Source of the DNA: a bacterium
GTDB lineage: Bacteria; Bdellovibrionota_C; UBA2361; SZUA-149
NCBI GenBank assembly: GCA_003230795.1
Contig: QIGM01000526.1
Span: forward strand, 1 to 8,030
DNA length: 8,030 bases
Direction of reading: 5' to 3'
Part shown: positions 1 through 6,300 of the stretch, one piece after another
Layout of the letters: the number at the start of each line of letters is the position of its first letter
Position numbering within the stretch: the first letter of the stretch is position 1
The notes under the pieces: model-generated
The model's input: only the letters and a program-made list of their open reading frames with translations
The model's database searches: none
What the model was told of the DNA's origin: nothing
Translations under genes and position numbers: made by a program

Positions 1-119
1 TCCTCTACGCCCGCCCGATGGCACAACTCCGACCAAGTTCGCACCTTCTCATTCATCCCATGGCGAACGAGCAAGCTCTTTCCATTCGATCTGCAGTGGT
101 ACTCGTACTCGAGGCTCAT
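1..119 (-). CDS. FmdB-like zinc-ribbon small protein, N-terminal part (partial, cut by window edge)
   Basis: The minus strand opens with an ATG at 117-119 and stays open for 39 codons to the window edge, so only the N-terminus is visible. It begins MSLEYEYHCRSNGK, matching the start of FmdB-type putative regulatory or zinc-ribbon proteins, where a YxYxC segment forms the first beta strand and the first metal ligand. It continues RHGMNEKVRTWSELCHRAG, resembling the 'RHxMNExxxTWxELCxxAG' stretch I recall from one FmdB-like subfamily. Canonical FmdB proteins have CxxC at this point, but here the second ligand position is Asn (C-R-S-N), so metal binding by the first knuckle is uncertain. Another Cys lies near residue 33. 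The role of this family is poorly known. No Shine-Dalgarno motif is visible upstream. All three plus-strand frames are also open across this short stretch, so the call rests on the residue pattern rather than on ORF length. Confidence 0.6.
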   Translation of the reverse strand, partial: MSLEYEYHCRSNGKSLLVRHGMNEKVRTWSELCHRAGVE

Positions 120-235
120 CAGTTTAGAAATAAGGTGTTAAAACGAAAAAGACTCTAACATTTGCGGGAATTCCGGGCAAGAACCCCTAAGTATTTGGAA
201 ATTCCTAGGTAAGGAGGGTTTTTAGTACGAAAGCC
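120..235. other. Intergenic gap between FmdB-like gene and GT-C gene
   Basis: This 116-bp AT-rich gap lies downstream of the minus-strand GT-C gene and upstream of the minus-strand FmdB-like gene. It contains a near-palindrome at 162-180 (TTGC, then a GGAATTCC core, then GCAA, with one mismatch and one extra base). A weaker AACCC/GGGTT inverted pair lies at about 183-220. On the minus strand a T5 run lies about 15 nt beyond the first palindrome, too far for a convincing intrinsic terminator. I see no coding sequence here. Confidence 0.4.
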
Positions 236-1687
236 TTAGCTGGGCCGTGTGTCAGCAGTAAATTCAATTAAGGCAAAGCCCTTTGGGAGAGTCCGGAGAA
301 CCTTGCTTTTTAGCCCTCGACTTCCGAACTCGCTGCGACATTCCTCATCCGCGAGTACGCGCGAGCGCGGTAGCAACGAAGGCTCAGGCATAGTGTCCTT
401 GTTATGAACTATTTGTGTCTTCGCATCAAAGCGCGAACGGAACTCGAGTTCTAGAAGGAGATTTGTGAATTTCGCTGCGCGTCGTGCTCGTGGAACGGTA
501 TTACGCTCAATGCAGATTGAATAACCACTGAGGCTCGGATCCTTATTAAGTATCTCTACAGCAAGCACGGTCGAATTGCTTCTGTGAATAGGGATATTCA
601 ATACAGCAAACAAGAGAATGCAAAGTAAAGAGGCAGTAAGCGCGACGTAGGAGAGTAGTCGATAACTAAATTTAGAAACAAAGGTCTCTAACCGCGCGCC
701 TGCGAGAAGCGAGAGTCCGATCATCGGAAACAGGGCGTAGCGAGGTCGGCAATCAACAATTAAGAGAATGGGAATAATTGGCGCAGCCCAAAGGAGAAGT
801 AATAGCTCCACGTCGTTAATCATCGCGAGCGATCGCGAACGAACACTCTGAGCCGTGAGCTCAGCCGCACGCCAAATTCCGAACCACGATATCGGAGCCC
901 AAGAGAAGGCAAGTACGCCAAGCCAGGCAAAAATATTGTACAGAAACTCGTCGTTCTCACGAATAGGATTAATCCATTGGTTATCAAAGGCCACACGAAG
1001 ATAGTCGAGGTTTTGAACTCCGAGATAGAGTAAGCCAATGACGAAGATGGTCGTAATAAATTGGTAACTGCCCTTTGTTTGATCTTTGATGAGCTTCTCT
1101 CGCCTTAGTGACCGAAGAGCTATCACGGGGAACAGAAAAAGCAGTATGAAGGGTGTCTTACTCTGCAAAATGAGTACTATCCCGAGAATTAGCGGGGGAG
1201 AGTCACGCATAAAACCATTTGGTTGATCTAAAATTCGACGCAATGCCCACAGAAGACAAAGAAGTGCTCCTAGGAGTGAGATGCCCTCTACGTTGAGTTC
1301 TAAAATGTCGCGCATGAAAACTCTCGTGCAGACAAAAAGAGCGAGAAGCACGAAAGCAACATTTCGTTGATAGAGTTTTTGTGCGATGTGAAAAAAGAGG
1401 ATCAACGAGAGGAATACGAATACCGCTGAGGGAAGCTTTGCGACAAAGGTGCTGTAGCCGAAGAGCTTGATGCAAAAGGCGAGAAGCCAAAAAAGTAGGT
1501 GCGGTTTGTTGGCGTATCCTTCAATGCCTTGAAAGCCATCGTAGAGGGAAAACCACTCACTTCGAATGAGAATGTTACTCGCAATAGATGCGTAGCGTAC
1601 TGCGTCGCCGGCCAGATGCCCTTGGTGAATATGGCTGAAGCAAATTCCTGCGCTAAACAATAGGACAGGTAGGAGCGGACGAAACAT
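236..1687 (-). CDS. Integral-membrane GT-C glycosyltransferase, ArnT/PMT_2-like
   Basis: This 483-residue polytopic membrane protein probably moves a sugar from a polyprenyl-phosphate donor to a lipid or protein acceptor on the periplasmic face. The N-terminus is a hydrophobic helix (about 5-20). It is followed by GDAVRYASIASNIL (about 27-40), whose Asp28 matches the catalytic Asp of the first external loop in ArnT/PMT-type enzymes. YANKPHLLFWLLA (about 58-70) is the family's 'KPPLxxW' segment. Around ten hydrophobic helices follow. CRPRYALFP (about 313-321) matches the conserved PRY motif near the end of the membrane domain. The last 110 or so residues look soluble, and the length is typical or slightly short. 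An in-frame TAG lies five codons upstream, so ATG at 1687 is the only sensible start, although it lacks a Shine-Dalgarno motif. The substrate cannot be told from sequence: aminoarabinose, mannose and other sugars are all possible. It stands alone between a 116-bp gap and a divergent FAS1 gene. Confidence 0.85.
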   Translation of the reverse strand: MFRPLLPVLLFSAGICFSHIHQGHLAGDAVRYASIASNILIRSEWFSLYDGFQGIEGYANKPHLLFWLLAFCIKLFGYSTFVAKLPSAVFVFLSLILFFHIAQKLYQRNVAFVLLALFVCTRVFMRDILELNVEGISLLGALLCLLWALRRILDQPNGFMRDSPPLILGIVLILQSKTPFILLFLFPVIALRSLRREKLIKDQTKGSYQFITTIFVIGLLYLGVQNLDYLRVAFDNQWINPIRENDEFLYNIFAWLGVLAFSWAPISWFGIWRAAELTAQSVRSRSLAMINDVELLLLLWAAPIIPILLIVDCRPRYALFPMIGLSLLAGARLETFVSKFSYRLLSYVALTASLLCILLFAVLNIPIHRSNSTVLAVEILNKDPSLSGYSICIERNTVPRARRAAKFTNLLLELEFRSRFDAKTQIVHNKDTMPEPSLLPRSRVLADEECRSEFGSRGLKSKVLRTLPKGFALIEFTADTRPS

Positions 1688-1727
1688 TGTACGTTGAGCC
1701 TAGTCAGTTCAGGTTGTGTTGAGATGT

Positions 1728-1756
1728 TTTATAGGCGAGCATATAGTCATCGTGAA
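1728..1756 (-). promoter_or_regulatory. Candidate sigma-70-type promoter for the GT-C gene
   Basis: Reading the minus strand, TTCACG (plus 1751-1756, 4 of 6 to TTGACA) and TATAAA (plus 1728-1733, 5 of 6 to TATAAT) are separated by exactly 17 bp. Transcription would start near 1721, giving a leader of about 34 nt. The -35 element lies inside the left arm of the adjacent 70-bp near-palindrome and covers the arm mismatches, so the palindrome may influence this promoter. This is pattern matching only. Confidence 0.4.
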
Positions 1757-1811
1757 AAGGAATTCCCACCACAGCGAAAGCTGGCGAGAATTCCTTTTTA
1801 AGATGACTATA
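1742..1811. repeat. 70-bp near-palindrome with GAAA tetraloop (MITE-like or regulatory hairpin)
   Basis: Two 24-bp arms (1742-1765 and 1788-1811) are inverted copies differing at only two positions. They enclose a 22-bp centre that itself forms CAGC-GAAA-GCTG (1772-1783), a GNRA-type tetraloop. The outer ends read TATAGTC and GACTATA, so the element looks bounded by TA on both sides, as expected of a TA-targeting insertion. Each arm contains a GAATTC core. It sits in the divergent gap between the GT-C and FAS1 genes, so it is not a simple terminator of either. It could be a small non-autonomous mobile element, an operator, or a transcribed hairpin. No second copy is present in this window. 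Confidence 0.7.
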
Positions 1812-1850
1812 CTCTGAAAGAAGAAATTGTAGAACAATAATTAGCATCGT

Positions 1851-2273
1851 ATGCCAAATCTTATCGAGAAAATTCGCGATCTGCCGGAGCTAGCAACTTT
1901 TCTTGAGTTGCTAGAGAAAGCAGAGCTTCTGACGTCTCTCGAGCGCGATCGCAATTGCACTGTATTTGCACCAAATGATGCAGCGTTCGCGAGCGCACCC
2001 GCGGACATCCTCGCGGAGTATTACAAGAGGTTTTACAATACAAGGATGCTTCTTAGTCATCACATTGTTGTGGGGGTGTTCCTACACGGAGATCTCCTTG
2101 CACTAGAGAAGAGAGATTTGCCCTCTACCGCGAACACTTCGCTGCGAGTAACCGATAACTATGGCATCGCCCGAGTGGCTGGTGCGAAATTAATTGTAGA
2201 AGATATGAGCGTTGACAATGGCGTGCTGCATGTCATCGACAGGGTGTTGCTACCAAGTCAACTGCTTAGTTAA
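1851..2273 (+). CDS. Single-domain FAS1 (fasciclin) protein without signal peptide
   Basis: A 140-residue protein that is essentially one FAS1 domain. The H1 box is CTVFAPNDAAF (about 36-46), the central YH-type motif is LLSHHIVVG (about 67-75), and the H2 box is NGVLHVIDRVLLP (about 123-135). FAS1 domains mediate adhesion or ligand binding in many exported proteins. In bacteria, short stand-alone forms occur with or without signal sequences, and their roles are mostly unknown. Here the N-terminus (MPNLIEKIRDLPELATF) is polar and amphipathic, not a signal peptide. An in-frame TAG three codons upstream of the ATG rules out a longer start, so the product is probably cytosolic unless exported by an unusual route. 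There is no Shine-Dalgarno motif. An AATAAT box at 1836-1841 would place transcription almost at the ATG if it is a -10 element. The gene ends 32 bp from the convergent GT4 gene. Confidence 0.88.
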   Translation: MPNLIEKIRDLPELATFLELLEKAELLTSLERDRNCTVFAPNDAAFASAPADILAEYYKRFYNTRMLLSHHIVVGVFLHGDLLALEKRDLPSTANTSLRVTDNYGIARVAGAKLIVEDMSVDNGVLHVIDRVLLPSQLLS

Positions 2274-2305
2274 GGCAACGAACAAATCTTACGAAGAGTT
2301 GTCGA

Positions 2306-3391
2306 CTATCGTGTTTCGCAGAGTTGGGAGTACAACTCAATGGTTTCGTCTGCAGTTCGCGTGACGCTAAAAGACTCTTGAATCTTCTTTTTCGCAGCGA
2401 TACCTAAGCTTTTTAATCGTTCTGGATTACTTGCGATTTGACTAATTGCGGATGCTATCGCCTCGGCTGAGTTTGGCTCGACGAGGTAACCGTCTTCTCC
2501 GTCCGAAATGAGTTCGGGAGTCCCTCCGACCGTGGTGCCGATTACAGGAACGGACTGTGCCATTGCTTCAATGATTGCCTTCGGCAAACCTTCGCTTCCT
2601 CTGGTTGGAAGCACCATTGCGTCACAAGCGCCGATAAGCTGAGCCGCATCTTTTCTCCAGCCAGCGAAGTGTAATCGGTCGCGAACGGGGAGCGTTCGTG
2701 CAAGCTCGCGAAGTTTGGGATCTCGAACGTCGCCGAGGAGCAAATAGTGAAACCGCATATCGTCTTTTAGAAGATTCGCTGCTTTAAGCAAGACATCTAC
2801 CCCCTTGCTTGGTCGCATGTTCGCGACGCAACAAAGCACAAAGGCATCTCTAGGAATGTCAAAAGCGTCAAGTGCCTCACGGTCACTGGAAGTATACCAG
2901 TTCACGTCATGTCCTTTATACATCGTCTGTATTTTGGATTCTGGAATGCCCGTGGACAAAAGATAGTCTGCGACTGCAGCGGAGACACAAAGTATTTTGT
3001 CGACGTTATTATTACGAAACGTCAGCTGCGTAGTGGGGTCGAACTTCGAGACATTGCCAAGCGCCCCTCGATACGCAACAATTCGTGGGCGAGGCTGTAT
3101 CTTTCGAGCAGCGAAAATCGAAGTAGACAAGGTCCGAGAGGTATAGGCGTGCAGGATATCGTATTTCTTGTTTTGAAGTTTTGTTTGAATCGCTCGAATT
3201 GTTTTCGTATCAAGTCTATGGCGGCAGAGTAAGGGTTCAGTGATGATCCCTTGGCGGGCAAGTCGCTCATTGTGAGGATTGTTGGGATGGCAGAGGATGT
3301 CGAGATCTACTCCACGTGCTCTCAAAAGCTCAACGATATGAACCTCAGGAAGGTCCATTTCACGGTACACATGGAGGATGCGTGGTTTCAT
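2306..3391 (-). CDS. GT4-family glycosyltransferase (GT-B fold)
   Basis: A retaining GT-B glycosyltransferase of about 361 residues, likely cytosolic or membrane-associated, using a nucleotide-sugar donor in glycan or LPS-type assembly. The N-terminal half has the Rossmann-like start KPRILHVY and YDILHAY near 78-84. It lacks the usual glycine-rich GGxE-type loop, having MDLPEVHIVELL instead. KGHDVNWY (about 160-167) ends the acceptor domain. ANMRPSKGVDVLLKAA (about 191-206) contains the donor-binding Arg and Lys. LHFAGW (about 241-246) and EGLPKAIIEAMA supply the E-x7-E motif (Glu near 267 and 275), followed by PVIGTTVGGTPELI. The start is ambiguous: the ATG at 3391 is preceded directly by an in-frame TTG (3392-3394), and I prefer the ATG. 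The only ribosome-binding hint is AGAG, which falls inside a 14-bp tandem repeat. Sugar specificity cannot be inferred. It converges with FAS1 and follows the GT9 gene by 161 bp. Confidence 0.92.
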   Translation of the reverse strand: MKPRILHVYREMDLPEVHIVELLRARGVDLDILCHPNNPHNERLARQGIITEPLLCRHRLDTKTIRAIQTKLQNKKYDILHAYTSRTLSTSIFAARKIQPRPRIVAYRGALGNVSKFDPTTQLTFRNNNVDKILCVSAAVADYLLSTGIPESKIQTMYKGHDVNWYTSSDREALDAFDIPRDAFVLCCVANMRPSKGVDVLLKAANLLKDDMRFHYLLLGDVRDPKLRELARTLPVRDRLHFAGWRKDAAQLIGACDAMVLPTRGSEGLPKAIIEAMAQSVPVIGTTVGGTPELISDGEDGYLVEPNSAEAIASAISQIASNPERLKSLGIAAKKKIQESFSVTRTADETIELYSQLCETR

Positions 3392-3401
3392 CAAAAAGCG
3401 A

Positions 3402-3429
3402 CTCTATTTGTCTATCTCTATTTGTCTAT
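3402..3429. repeat. Perfect 14-bp tandem duplication in the GT4 leader
   Basis: The 14-mer CTCTATTTGTCTAT occurs twice without gap or mismatch (3402-3415 and 3416-3429). On the minus strand this reads as ATAGACAAATAGAG repeated, ending 10 nt before the GT4 ATG. The distal AGAG of the gene-proximal copy is the only plausible ribosome-binding purine tract. A change in copy number would therefore alter the length of the 5' leader just ahead of the start codon. Confidence 0.85.
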
Positions 3430-3443
3430 GTAGAGGTATTTTC

Positions 3444-3466
3444 TGCTAGGCAATTAAATTGCTAGG
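3444..3466. promoter_or_regulatory. Perfect 13-bp palindrome flanked by GCTAGG direct repeats (possible operator)
   Basis: GCAATTAAATTGC (3450-3462) is a perfect palindrome about a central A. It is framed by two direct GCTAGG copies (3445-3450 and 3461-3466). It lies in the gap upstream of the GT4 gene, between a TATACT box on the minus strand (plus 3471-3476) and the start codon. That position suits an operator or a small hairpin in the leader. No regulator gene is nearby and the site is short, so function is inferred only from symmetry and position. Confidence 0.3.
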
Positions 3467-3552
3467 CCGAAGTATAGTAAATATAAGGTTCTAGAGAAAG
3501 TCCCTCGCTTGGGCTGTAGTATTCAGTTGAGAAAAAGCTGATCGTTTGTCCG

Positions 3553-4677
3553 CTAGCGCTGAACAGCCTCGGTGAGGGATGAGAAGCTGTCTTTGCTTTG
3601 GTCAAGAGATTCCCAGGCAGAGATTACTTGCTCAGGCGTGATTTGAGAGAGGCAGGCTGAGGGGTGCGAGGTATTGGCTCTGCAAGTATTCTTCTTCGGT
3701 TCGCAAAAACAGTTCGCTCGAAGTAGACGGACGTTCCCAACACTTTGCAGACCAGGCTCATCGGTGAAGGGAGCTTGGCTGCCTTGGAAGTCCACAGGCC
3801 ATGGCCCCCACTTTATCGAGGTAGAGGGACCGAAAAGGGCAACAGTCGGCACCCCGAGCGCTGACGCTAAATGGGTAACGGAGGTGTCTGGTCCGATGAA
3901 TCCGCAACTTTCCTCGAGAAGCTTTGTGAGCTGAGCGAAACGTAAGCGACCAGCGACCTCGAAAACGTTTGACGGCGCTTCTTGAGCAATCAGTTTCGTC
4001 ATCTCTATTTCTTCGGCTATCGGGCCTGAGGTTAGAATGATCTGTTGAGCAGTGGTTGAGAGTTTTTGCAGAAGTTCGCGCCAATACGCGTTAGGCCATT
4101 TTTTGTAGCTCGCCTCAGGTAGCATATGTACGACGAGATACTTCCTCTCCTCGGTCGTGACACCGAGCAGTGATTCGAACTCTTCAGAACTAGTCGTGTA
4201 TCGAGGAGGAACAATTCTCGCATAGGGTTTGATGTCCATAACCTCACAAAGCGCAAGATTTCGTTGAACAACATGCATGGAATTATCGTTGATGAGGCGA
4301 TGCTGAATTCCGAGGTGTTTCCACCAGTCTTTTAGACGCAATTCTGGAACAACTGAGACCCTACGAGAGGCGGCCATCAGGCAACTACCAAAGGAGCGGT
4401 CACTTGAGGATGTAGAGACTACTAGGTCGAAGCGGCGAAAAATTCGGGAGATGACGCGCAAGTCTTGGCGAAGCTTTGGTCGTCTCGGAATCGGGATGAC
4501 CTCATCGATATCCGGGTTTCCCTCAAGAGCGGCCTCTCTGCCTTCACGAACCATCATTGAAATTGAGGAATCGGGGTAAGCAATCTTAATCGAAGCAGTA
4601 ACAGGAGTTGCAAGCAGAGCATCTCCGAGACCAGGGACTGCGAGGACAAGAATACGGGGCGATTGGGGGAGGAGCAT
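3553..4677 (-). CDS. GT9-family glycosyltransferase (heptosyltransferase-like)
   Basis: A 374-residue GT-B enzyme of the WaaC/WaaF/WaaQ family, which typically adds heptose from ADP-heptose to the LPS inner core at the cytoplasmic face. The start has the family motif GLGDALLATP (about 16-25), with the conserved Asp at 19. YKKWP (about 191-195) matches the KxWP segment. The nucleotide-binding C-terminal domain carries IGPDTSVTHLASALGVP (about 261-277) then TVALFG. A Cys-containing tail (Cys about 323, 325, 332, 342) followed by ITPEQV resembles the C-x-C...C...C 'I-x-P-E-x-V' ending common in GT9 proteins. An in-frame TAA five codons upstream fixes the ATG at 4677. The leader lacks a Shine-Dalgarno motif. 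The acceptor and exact sugar are not determinable, so no waa symbol is assigned. It is the first of the minus-strand glycan genes and is divergent from glycerate kinase. Confidence 0.92.
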   Translation of the reverse strand: MLLPQSPRILVLAVPGLGDALLATPVTASIKIAYPDSSISMMVREGREAALEGNPDIDEVIPIPRRPKLRQDLRVISRIFRRFDLVVSTSSSDRSFGSCLMAASRRVSVVPELRLKDWWKHLGIQHRLINDNSMHVVQRNLALCEVMDIKPYARIVPPRYTTSSEEFESLLGVTTEERKYLVVHMLPEASYKKWPNAYWRELLQKLSTTAQQIILTSGPIAEEIEMTKLIAQEAPSNVFEVAGRLRFAQLTKLLEESCGFIGPDTSVTHLASALGVPTVALFGPSTSIKWGPWPVDFQGSQAPFTDEPGLQSVGNVRLLRANCFCEPKKNTCRANTSHPSACLSQITPEQVISAWESLDQSKDSFSSLTEAVQR

Positions 4678-4872
4678 TTTATAAATGAGTTAACAGATTA
4701 ATAACCGCCGAATTATTAGATGAATATGAGAATTAGAGCAAGGTGAGGGTCATTCGCGAAGTTGAGCAGGTTTTGCGGCTTTCATCAGTCACTTCAGAGT
4801 TCCGAATCGAGGAACAATGAGCGTAGTATGCAGTTAGAAACCTTTCAATTAATCTAATTCTTCTACAGGCAT
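4678..4872. promoter_or_regulatory. Divergent intergenic region between GT9 and glycerate 2-kinase genes
   Basis: This 195-bp AT-rich gap separates two divergent genes and must hold promoters for both. A perfect inverted repeat, GTTCC-7 nt-GGAAC (4799-4815), lies about 58 bp before the kinase ATG and could be an operator or a small hairpin. I could not find a good -35/-10 pair for the kinase. TCTAAT at 4853-4858 is a fair -10 but has no partner at 16-18 bp. No convincing small gene is seen. Confidence 0.35.
4712..4741 (-). promoter_or_regulatory. Weak candidate promoter for the GT9 gene
   Basis: On the minus strand, TTGCTC (plus 4736-4741, 3 of 6 to TTGACA) and AATAAT (plus 4712-4717, 5 of 6 to TATAAT) are separated by 18 bp. 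This would give a leader of about 28 nt before the ATG at 4677. The -35 match is poor, and AT-rich gaps produce such matches by chance. Confidence 0.22.
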
Positions 4873-6216
4873 ATGCAATCCCCATCCACTCTAAGTTCCA
4901 AAGGATATCGAATATGGCGAGCGGGAGTTGAGGCCGTTCGGCCACATAGTCTATTGGCCGACGTCGTACGTGTGACGCCGGAGGAGATTGAAGTTGCCGG
5001 TAGAAGTTTTTCTCGATCGGCAATTAGAAAGTTAGTTGTTGTCGGAGGCGGAAAGGCTGGCGCTGAAATGGCGGAAGCTTTTGAAGAGCAGTTACCAGAG
5101 GATCTGCTTTCTAAGCTTGTCGGTTGGCTAAACGTACCGGAAGACTGCACCAAAGAATTACAGAAGATTCATCTCCACCCGGGGCGTCCAGCCGGAGTGA
5201 ATCGACCTTGCTCGGCGGGCGTGGAAGGAACTCGTAAAATATTATCTTTAGTTGAATCGCTTACGGAGCATGACCTCTGTGTTGTCTTGCTCTCAGGCGG
5301 GGGAAGTGCCTTGCTGACCCTGCCGCCCCCAGGAATTGAAGTAGAGCAAAAGCAGGACCTCATCGATCAACTAGAATCCGCAGGTGCTGACATTGTTGAG
5401 CTCAATACCGTGCGAAAGAAACTATCAGGGGTGAAGGGCGGTCGACTTGCTGCGGCACTGAATCGATGCCCCAGTATTGGCCTCATTATCTCTGATGTGG
5501 TCGGAGATCCGCTCGATATCATTGCTTCCGGCCCGACTGTTGACGATCAGGCGTCTGCGAAAGACGCGGTGGAGGTTCTTCGAAAAAGATGTGGGAAGAA
5601 TGCTCCACAGTGGGCTTTGAAATATCTTGAGGCTCAGCTCCTTAGCCCTCCTTTGGTTATACCTGAGACCTTAAGCAATCATATTATCGGCTCTAATCAG
5701 CGTGCGCTTTTAGCTTGTCGGCAGGAAGCTGAGGAGTTGGGCTTCCGAGTGCATTCACTTGGCTCATCGAATACAGAAGCGGCAACGGTTCACGCTGAGT
5801 TGCTGGTTGAGCTAATGGAATCGATTCGTAGCAAATCGCAGCCATGCTCGGCTCCTGCTTGTATTTTAAGTGGCGGGGAGCCGAGCCTCACGCTTGTACC
5901 AAGTGAGCAGCGCGGACGAGGTGGACGAAACCAACATCTCGCGCTCCACGCTTTGTCGCAGCTTCTCTCGCACAAAGATCTCGGAGAGTTTTCTTTACTC
6001 TCTGGAGGTACTGACGGTGAGGATGGGCCGACAGATGCGGCCGGAGGGCTAATCGACACCGAGGTGCTCGGTCGTGCCAGAAATTCCAAGAGCGATATTG
6101 AGAACTACTTAGCTCGTAATGACTCCTACTCGTATCTTGAGAGCGTTTCAGGGCTTCTTAAAACCGGGCCGACAAATACCAATGTAATGGATATTCGTGT
6201 GGCGCTTTGCGCCTGA
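4873..6216 (+). CDS. Glycerate 2-kinase (GckA/TtuD family, DUF4147 plus MOFRL)
   Basis: This 447-residue enzyme phosphorylates D-glycerate with ATP to 2-phosphoglycerate in the cytosol, feeding glycerate from the serine, glyoxylate or sugar-acid routes into lower glycolysis. The N-terminal domain shows VVVGGGKAGAEMAEAF (about 55-70), with Lys61 as the likely catalytic lysine. It also has HPGRPAG (about 102-108), SGGGSALL (141-148), ELNTVRKKLSGVKGGRLA (177-193) and DVVGDPLDIIASGPT (208-222). The C-terminal MOFRL domain shows SGGEPSLT (333-340), GRGGRNQHLAL (348-358), GGTDGEDGPTDAAGG (378-392) and TGPTNTNVMDI (431-441). All family motifs are present, so it is probably active and full length. 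The ATG at 4873 has only a close AGG upstream as ribosome-binding hint. The last codons form a GGCGC-TTT-GCGCC hairpin (6201-6213) abutting the TGA. It lies 149 bp ahead of pckA in the same direction, and the products meet near PEP. Confidence 0.95.
   Translation: MQSPSTLSSKGYRIWRAGVEAVRPHSLLADVVRVTPEEIEVAGRSFSRSAIRKLVVVGGGKAGAEMAEAFEEQLPEDLLSKLVGWLNVPEDCTKELQKIHLHPGRPAGVNRPCSAGVEGTRKILSLVESLTEHDLCVVLLSGGGSALLTLPPPGIEVEQKQDLIDQLESAGADIVELNTVRKKLSGVKGGRLAAALNRCPSIGLIISDVVGDPLDIIASGPTVDDQASAKDAVEVLRKRCGKNAPQWALKYLEAQLLSPPLVIPETLSNHIIGSNQRALLACRQEAEELGFRVHSLGSSNTEAATVHAELLVELMESIRSKSQPCSAPACILSGGEPSLTLVPSEQRGRGGRNQHLALHALSQLLSHKDLGEFSLLSGGTDGEDGPTDAAGGLIDTEVLGRARNSKSDIENYLARNDSYSYLESVSGLLKTGPTNTNVMDIRVALCA
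6201..6213 (+). other. GC-rich stem-loop at the 3' end of the glycerate kinase gene
   Basis: A perfect 5-bp GC stem with a TTT loop (GGCGC-TTT-GCGCC) occupies the last codons and directly precedes the TGA at 6214. There is no following T-run, so it is not a classical intrinsic terminator. It might protect the mRNA 3' end or slow translation termination, or it may be chance within codons for GALCA-type residues. Confidence 0.3.
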
Positions 6217-6265
6217 TGTGCGTAAGCCACTGAAAGTAAAAAGAAAAAATCTTTCTTTTACCCTG

Positions 6266-6294
6266 TGGACTAGCGATCAGGCTGCCGATATAAA
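6266..6294 (+). promoter_or_regulatory. Candidate sigma-70-type promoter for pckA
   Basis: TGGACT (6266-6271, 4 of 6 to TTGACA) and TATAAA (6289-6294, 5 of 6 to TATAAT) are spaced by exactly 17 bp in the gap between glycerate kinase and pckA. Transcription would begin near 6301 and give a leader of about 65 nt. An AT-rich imperfect inverted repeat (6236-6261, ten pairs with one bulge) lies just upstream and could be a regulator-binding site. If correct, pckA can be transcribed independently of the kinase. Confidence 0.45.
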
Positions 6295-6300
6295 CAGAGA

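Noticed and set aside
1..158. Plus-strand open frames at the left edge
   Set aside because: All three plus frames are open here, but none gives a recognisable protein, whereas the minus frame gives an FmdB-like N-terminus.
2274..2305. Bidirectional terminator between FAS1 and GT4
   Set aside because: Only a 6-bp GGCAAC/GTTGTC pairing with a wobble and an 18-nt loop is visible, without T-runs.
2909..3232. 107-codon plus-strand ORF inside the GT4 gene
   Set aside because: It is antisense to the conserved GT4 region (including YKGHDVNWY), with no recognisable domain or start signal.
4733..5153. Two 96-codon minus-strand ORFs over the start of the glycerate kinase gene
   Set aside because: They lie antisense to well-conserved glycerate kinase codons, show Ser/Arg/Pro-rich composition typical of shadows, and match no known domain.
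6236..6261. AT-rich inverted repeat as an intrinsic terminator of glycerate kinase
   Set aside because: The stem is nearly all A-T, bulged, and followed by CCCTG rather than a T-run, so it does not meet terminator criteria.
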